This document shows positions 61,001 through 64,000 of a stretch of DNA of 64,000 bases, in pieces. The stretch covers positions 206,423 through 270,422 of the forward strand of contig RQTK01000141.1 of NCBI GenBank assembly GCA_003991915.1. The letters run 5' to 3'. Within the stretch, counting starts at the first letter, position 1; each line of letters starts with the position of its first letter. Below the pieces are notes generated by a model. That model was given only the letters and a program-made list of their open reading frames with translations, made no database searches and had not been told where the DNA came from. Made by a program: the position numbers and the translations under genes. The stretch comes from Elysia chlorotica. Its lineage: Eukaryota > Mollusca > Gastropoda > Plakobranchidae.

Positions 61001-63803
61001 CACCAGCTGTCTCTGCGCTCCCTCAGGGTGCTACATTTGTTACCTGCCACAGCAAACACACCTTCTGGACATCTGAATCTGGAAGATGGAATGGATGACC
61101 AGTCCCACCACCCCCTCTCCCGACCGTGTGCAATTAACAGCTCCGCACCACTGTACCCCTTCTGTCCATCTGTGCTCCTGGCCCTTCATTTGACTTATGA
61201 GGTATCAGATAGACCATGAAATTGACTATTAGTTGAGCCTAAAGACTGTTTACCGTTTGGTTACAAAATATCACTAATATTGTCCACAGTTAACATGCCA
61301 AAGGAAACTACAAGTTTACTTTTTAGCAGAGCAAGTTTGTAGACACTGAAAAAAATCTCTCAATCAAAATTTTCCTTTTTGGACAGACTCATTGAGCTAC
61401 CATAAAGGTGATAACAAAGAGGGACATTATGTATTGATCATGACACATAAATATAAAATAAGCCAAAAATGAATTACAAAACTTTGTAAAGAATGCAGGC
61501 ATTAGGGTTTATTATTTTGGACACTGTTCAATCAGACATGTGAGTTGTTTTCATTCAGCTGTAATTTCTCAAAATGTCCCCTTAAATCTCCTCCATCTAT
61601 ACTTCTTGGCTATTATTGGGCATGAATCTTTATTGCATTTCCCCCCCGTTGGATACATCATAAATGTTTTTGAGAAAAAAAATGTTTTCTAGCGTGTATG
61701 TGTTCTTTTTTGGTTGTTTTCCCTGCTGATAGAAACATATTTCTGATCGGCCATTAAGTTTTAAATTTTTTTATCAAACAATCTTAATAAAGATTCAAAA
61801 GATAGTGCTTGCAATGAAGTATAATCCTGTTATTTATGTTTTGCAACCCTGCAGGAGATGAAACTCAATGTCCTTCTCCAAGAAGAATTGCAGTGTTTTG
61901 CTCCTCTGATACACCAGATAGCCTGGTAGGCAATTTCTGTCTTTACAAATGTCCTCACAACATGAACAATCTTCTCCAACAAGAGTTAAATTGTCTGACA
62001 AATGCATTTCACTTTGTATTTGAGACAGATTTTTCCTTGATATTGATTATCTTATTCGATTTTAAATCATATTTTTACTGTATACTATCCTCTCTCAAGA
62101 TTCAAAGTCTTTTTTTCTTTTTTTCCTCTCTCGATAGAAACATTTGTTTACTGGGTTCTACCAAATAGATCTAGGTTTTAATAAAGGCAAATATGCTACA
62201 AAAATTGAATTTAAATTTTCCAGATGTTTTAGTTTTAATTTTTCTAGAAAATAAAACATTTTTGAAGCATGAGCAAAAGGATGTAGGTCCTGCCTTGTTT
62301 TTCATGAAAAATGCTTGATGCTTTACCTCTCATTAAATGATCACATTTAAGATGTAAAACACATTCTCACCTGATTCATTCTCATCCAAACACTGTAGAG
62401 CAATTATATCTAGATAGGCCTACACGGTTAAGGATTTACACATATCTTGCCTTGTTGATTCTCTATTCTGCTGTACAATTTAAGTTGTAAATATTTGTAG
62501 AAAACACTTTTTCCTTTTTTGTTTCAGTGATTTGCAATGTGATAGTTACACGGACTGCTACAGAAGAGACTTCCCACGGCTGTTTAGAGATGTCGATGAT
62601 ATAAGCCAGATATCTGATGGTGAGCAATTGTTCAATCTTGTATTTTATTGTGCAAATTCGAAAAATTTATCTTTTTATTAATTTTATTTTTGATACTGAT
62701 AAGCCCTAGGAATGCTTAACTGTTGCAGAATAATTGAAGCCATATAACAGAAGTTCAGTGAAATGTGCTATTTGTATTAATCAATTTAATGAAACAAGAA
62801 CTTGAAATTTTTTATGTATTTATGTATTTTCAGATGATCTTAGGAAGATGCAGTATCCACAGATCTTCCCAAGAGCTTGCCCAACTGTCATGGGCTGGAT
62901 CCATTTTGCCCTGTGTGTTCCCACCCCACCCGTTATGCCGTATATCCCTGGTGTCTGTGACTTGATAAGCAAAGTTATCTCAGTAAGTGTTAATTTATTT
63001 ACGCTTGAAATCCCCCCTTTTTTAAAAAGATAACTACATTGATAAACGTTCTTTTGTGTGCTTGTCTGTGTCTGCTATTTGTCGTAGCAATAATTCTTAT
63101 GTATACAAATTTTAAGTATAAAATGCCTTTACTTTTGATCATGTTTTTGAATTTTAGATATCAATCAACCCAAGAGATACAAGATTTGTACTTAAAGGCT
63201 CTCAATTTTTCCACTTCTCCTGCAGCTCTATGCAGTTCTGGTGAGCAAAGGCCAGCCCCCAGAGCTGATCCTTGACAGGTGTTTGAAGAAAATTGCCCCA
63301 GCAGGTGATGTTTTAGAGCAATGTTATGTGATTTTAATCATCTGGCTATTTATGAGTTTTTAACCTGATTATGGTTGTAAACATAGTAAGAACAAATTTG
63401 AATCTATAATTCATAATTGACAGTGGTTGGTTGACTGGTTGATTTCTTAACGGTCAATAATACCATTCAGACTTTATCACAAATAAATTCTTACACTAAA
63501 GCTTAGCAATTTTTAATTTTTTACAGAGACTGTGCATGGATACCATAACTTCTGTCGCAGTCGATCACTAGAGGGATTTGATTTGTACTGACCAACTTTG
63601 TCTTATGATTTGTTTAAACGGTCAGGGCATGCTGCTATGTTGATGTGAAAGAAGCTGAATTTTCAACCATTGTCTTTTTATCTCCACAGGCCACCGCGCC
63701 CCCACAACAGAGCTTTCCTTTTCTTTCTCTATGTCCAGAAGCCAGTGTGCCTCTCCGGGGAATTCACCTGCTGAAAAACTTGTCTTGGCCATGACAGAGT
63801 TGG
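48904..63803 (+). CDS. ANAPC1: Anaphase-promoting complex subunit 1, N-terminal half (3' end outside window)
   Basis: Join of 48904-49098, 49585-49813, 50450-50544, 50825-50904, 51345-51424, 53416-53561, 53848-54194, 54684-54848, 55155-55250, 56103-56201, 57004-57094, 57813-57878, 58212-58367, 59131-59352, 59630-59690, 59883-60070, 60461-60535, 60971-61201, 61855-61925, 62528-62619, 62834-62982, 63226-63304, 63690-63803. Every join keeps phase (3127 bp, about 1042 residues). APC1 is the largest scaffold of the APC/C ubiquitin ligase; its N-terminal WD40 domain and middle region contact other platform subunits and the catalytic module. Diagnostic matches: QEFVPFGRD, DSPVQQALW, YLTSLPFQ, GLLFER, SLLHPLD, LVFGSVT, KDIGLQLMAHWY, KRARPSD, DWDYLL, LALHLTYE and YIPGVC. 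The C-terminal proteasome/cyclosome repeats lie beyond the window. Confidence 0.95.
49585..49813 (+). CDS. ANAPC1: ANAPC1 exon 2 (WD40 domain)
   Basis: Phase 0 in, 1 out. It encodes KESWVFRQ, YDEELYVQGATVVWSRG and KTFTMDSPVQQALW. These are near-identical in spacing to human KESWQLR, YDEELYVAG and KAFTVDSPVQQALW. Acceptor tttattacag, donor gttagttt. Confidence 0.93.
50450..50544 (+). CDS. ANAPC1: ANAPC1 exon 3
   Basis: Phase 1 in, 0 out. It encodes SVSFFMESGGEYLTSLPFQ, parallel to the INMHSIEGKDYIASLPFQ strand of human APC1. Acceptor ggctttgtcag, donor gtgagaca. Confidence 0.9.
50825..50904 (+). CDS. ANAPC1: ANAPC1 exon 4
   Basis: 80 bp, phase 0 in, 2 out. It encodes VSHTWKIKRGLLFERTLTR, matching human VANVWPTKYGLLFERS. 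Acceptor ctgttcaaag, donor gtaagaag. Confidence 0.88.
51345..51424 (+). CDS. ANAPC1: ANAPC1 exon 5
   Basis: 80 bp, phase 2 in, 1 out. It encodes VVFSLLHPLDDVAPVITRIS, matching human FSMLHPLDEITPLV. Acceptor tttaattgcag, donor gtaagcta. The following 2-kb intron holds an antisense LINE remnant. Confidence 0.88.
51440..53075 (-). pseudogene. Decayed L2/CR1-like LINE RT in ANAPC1 intron 5, antisense
   Basis: The minus strand from about 53075 downwards gives, in order and across frameshifts and stops: LRPVALTSVI, FVYREKRNFKDAVLVFLHNV, FIDFLAAFKTVHQ, STGATQGAVLS, NHQSHLLKFAD, LLIKGKKVEQVDTFKYFGV and a C-terminal tail. It ends near 51447 in a GGACAAATAAAGTT-type 3' terminus with TTATC-like repeats. 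This is the layout of L2/CR1-group LINEs. It is split by a MITE at 52247-52522. Non-functional. Confidence 0.85.
52247..52522. mobile_element. 276-bp MITE nested inside the LINE remnant
   Basis: Terminal inverted repeats GT(G)AGGCAACCAGGGTGAAT at both ends, flanked by ATAT on each side as a likely target duplication. The interior is AT-rich with no coding frame. Removing it restores the broken RT sequence (FT|I..YTDHC on the minus strand), which shows it is a later insertion. Confidence 0.85.
53416..53561 (+). CDS. ANAPC1: ANAPC1 exon 6
   Basis: Phase 1 in, 0 out. It encodes IIFTSCNPSIALSYDSMVGL and HSVWKIR, matching human VFLNTDPSIVMTYDAV and HSVWTLR. Acceptor cttttctgcag, donor gtactcct. 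Confidence 0.9.
53848..54194 (+). CDS. ANAPC1: ANAPC1 exon 7 (regulatory loop, first part)
   Basis: 347 bp, phase 0 in, 2 out. Low complexity rich in Asn, Ser, Gly, Met and Pro. It contains repeated Ser/Thr-Pro sites (MTPLL, SSPLHG, LMSPSG, RSSPGHG, ATSPVA, RSSPGIS) and a PMPMPM run. It corresponds to the disordered 300s loop of human APC1, known as a mitotic phosphorylation switch controlling CDC20 binding. Donor gtacaaat. Confidence 0.85.
54684..54848 (+). CDS. ANAPC1: ANAPC1 exon 8 (regulatory loop, second part)
   Basis: Phase 2 in and out. Ser/Pro-rich: NMQSPSTS, FHTPSPSLQQ, RCSPGRLMMSS. It continues the phosphorylation loop; human APC1 here has similar HSP/RSPS repeats. Acceptor cttccacctcag, donor gtaagtcg. 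Confidence 0.85.
55155..55250 (+). CDS. ANAPC1: ANAPC1 exon 9
   Basis: Phase 2 in and out. It encodes LEPNVCLELIWTETAPPVR, matching human ELCIDHLWTETITNIR; the fold resumes after the loop. Acceptor ttctgaaag, donor gtaagaaa. Confidence 0.88.
56103..56201 (+). CDS. ANAPC1: ANAPC1 exon 10
   Basis: 99 bp, phase 2 in and out. It encodes SKAFLTEDICGQQFLCFMV, matching human SKVFITSDLCGQKFLCFLV. Acceptor ctcataacag, donor gtgaatcc. The next intron carries a SINE. Confidence 0.9.
56643..56820 (+). mobile_element. SINE body and (AACC)n tail in ANAPC1 intron 10
   Basis: Starts ctactggttgggtcggtgtc, continues ggctgagacaggagtcatgg and caattgtcagacgtccgtct, and ends gatgttggacgttaaaaacc plus AACC repeats. 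Nearly identical to 5786-5960, so recently active. Confidence 0.82.
57004..57094 (+). CDS. ANAPC1: ANAPC1 exon 11
   Basis: Phase 2 in, 0 out. It encodes RCLKFEESNDGSQLVFGSVT then HAKDATPIE, matching human RCVKFQESNDKTQLIFGSVT. Acceptor ggttgacag, donor gttagccc. Confidence 0.92.
57813..57878 (+). CDS. ANAPC1: ANAPC1 exon 12
   Basis: 66 bp, phase 0 throughout. It encodes MLLVLETSGVLVLYSGVTR, matching human MLVLEGSGNLVLYTGVVR. Acceptor gattttccag, donor gtaggttt. Confidence 0.9.
58212..58367 (+). CDS. ANAPC1: ANAPC1 exon 13
   Basis: 52 codons, phase 0 in and out. It encodes VHIPVLPLGS, then a Ser/Thr/Pro-rich linker ending AMDARFDEQ. It matches human VFIPGLPAPS and the STPLDGV to SLDEVV linker. 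Acceptor tattctgcag; donor gtgccatt is weak but keeps phase. Confidence 0.82.
59131..59352 (+). CDS. ANAPC1: ANAPC1 exon 14
   Basis: Phase 0 in and out, 74 codons. It starts KYPKRRLRRHTR, a strongly basic patch that could act as a nuclear signal. MSHISPVSANLED follows (human LLSPVPELRD), then a Gly-rich run and IQNLRDNVGNKFTV (human IHSIRDPVHNRVTL). Donor gtctgtat is weak. Confidence 0.82.
59630..59690 (+). CDS. ANAPC1: ANAPC1 exon 15
   Basis: 61 bp, phase 0 in, 1 out. It encodes ELLNGSLFRTELPTVTNSPG, matching human ELSNGSMVRITIPEIATSE. Acceptor ctttcacag, donor gtaagtgt. Confidence 0.9.
59883..60070 (+). CDS. ANAPC1: ANAPC1 exon 16
   Basis: Phase 1 in, 0 out. It encodes ALRHLLPKDIGLQLMAHWYT, then SEWSMFTTCLLGLMGYDT, matching human AIKFILPKEIAVQMLVKWY and SEWNLFVTCLMNMMGYNT. 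Acceptor cctactcag, donor gtaattta. Confidence 0.95.
60461..60535 (+). CDS. ANAPC1: ANAPC1 exon 17
   Basis: 25 codons, phase 0. It encodes SSPLMLSKRARPSDKGADE, matching human LSPVIAPKKARPSETGSD. Acceptor tttttttag, donor gttagaat. Confidence 0.9.
60971..61201 (+). CDS. ANAPC1: ANAPC1 exon 18
   Basis: 77 codons, phase 0. It starts DWDYLLTSRHHQ (human DWEYLLNSDYHQ) and ends PSVLLALHLTYE (human IPAIFFVLHLVYE). Acceptor ttcctttaag, donor gtatcaga. Confidence 0.93.
61855..61925 (+). CDS. ANAPC1: ANAPC1 exon 19
   Basis: 71 bp, phase 0 in, 2 out. It encodes EMKLNVLLQEELQCFAPLIH, parallel to human ELKLNTLMGEGICSLVELL. Acceptor aaccctgcag, donor gtaggcaa. Confidence 0.88.
62528..62619 (+). CDS. ANAPC1: ANAPC1 exon 20
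   Basis: Phase 2 in, 1 out. It encodes DLQCDSYTDCYRRDFPRLFR, matching human DLKLGPYVDHYYRDYPTLV. Acceptor tttgtttcag, donor gtgagcaa. Confidence 0.88.
62834..62982 (+). CDS. ANAPC1: ANAPC1 exon 21
   Basis: Phase 1 in, 0 out. It encodes VMGWIHFALCVPTPPVMPYI then PGVCDLISKVIS, matching human IYQWVSSCLKGEGMPPYPYLP and GICERSRLVV. Acceptor gtattttcag, donor gtaagtgt. Confidence 0.9.
63226..63304 (+). CDS. ANAPC1: ANAPC1 exon 22
   Basis: 79 bp, phase 0 in, 1 out. It encodes LYAVLVSKGQPPELILDRCL. Acceptor cttctcctgcag, donor gtgatgtt. Phase and position support it although the sequence is less conserved. Confidence 0.8.
63690..63803 (+). CDS. ANAPC1: ANAPC1 exon 23 (last in window)
   Basis: 114 bp, phase 1 in and out. 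It encodes ELSFSFSMSRSQ and SPAEKLVLAMTELG, matching human RFSFRHSTS and SLAERLVVWMTNVG. Acceptor tatctccacag, donor gtatgtca. The remaining 197 bases are intron. Confidence 0.85.
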
Positions 63804-64000
63804 GTATGTCAAACTGCAAGAACTATTATAATTTTTTACTGACTGATAAGAGGAGATAATTAGTTTCAGTTGTCACAATCTGATTGTAGCAGCAATTACA
63901 GCTTACAGACTTGTTAGTGAAACCTGACTAATGCAATTGTTGTTGTACTGATTAGTGAATATTGATCAAGCGGCTGATGAGGCCTTACTTTTATTGACTG
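63804..64000 (+). other. ANAPC1 intron at window end
   Basis: Follows donor gtatgtca; no further exon is seen before the edge. Confidence 0.7.

Overview
This is animal nuclear DNA: intron-split genes, GT/AG splice sites, and long (CT)n/(GA)n, (CTA)n and (TCTA)n microsatellites. It carries several tRNA-headed SINE copies and decayed non-LTR retrotransposons. Protein similarity plus repeat style suggest a lophotrochozoan, most likely a gastropod mollusc; the species cannot be named from sequence alone. There are no bacterial genes, CRISPR arrays or true rRNA/tRNA genes.

Two protein genes lie head-to-tail on the + strand. (1) A CEP170/CEP170B-type centrosomal protein gene. The window starts inside an intron, so the FHA-domain exons are missing, but the last ten coding exons (3220-39819) join in frame to a stop codon, giving about 1574 residues. 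A roughly 2.9-kb 3' UTR follows, with a convincing poly(A) signal at 42736. One intron (8707-31171) is 22.5 kb long. (2) ANAPC1, the large scaffold subunit of the anaphase-promoting complex. It starts with an ATG at 48904 and 23 coding exons to 63803 join in perfect phase (about 1042 residues). The gene runs off the right edge, and the C-terminal proteasome/cyclosome-repeat half is not here. A YY1-like ATGGCGGC element near 45680 may mark its promoter or first non-coding exon.

Layout: 1-3219 intron with microsatellites; 3220-8706 four CEP170 exons, with a 41-bp tandem array and a SINE pair between them; 8707-31171 giant intron (partial tandem duplication of exon 4, simple repeats, SINEs, an RT fragment, a 1.1-kb duplication abutting the next exon); 31172-39819 last six CEP170 exons; 39820-42765 3' UTR; 42766-48869 intergenic/5' region with two RT remnants; 48870-64000 ANAPC1, with an antisense LINE remnant carrying a nested MITE in intron 5 and a SINE in intron 10.

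The most unusual signal is in the CEP170 gene. Three independent tandem duplications each copy a splice junction: a 41-bp array repeating the exon-2 donor 16 times, a 624-bp duplication copying the last 100 bp of exon 4 with its donor, and a ~1.1-kb duplication copying the exon-5 acceptor. In the second, the copied exon fragment is far better conserved than the copied intron. All exon calls come from reading frame, splice signals and remembered family motifs; no database search was run.
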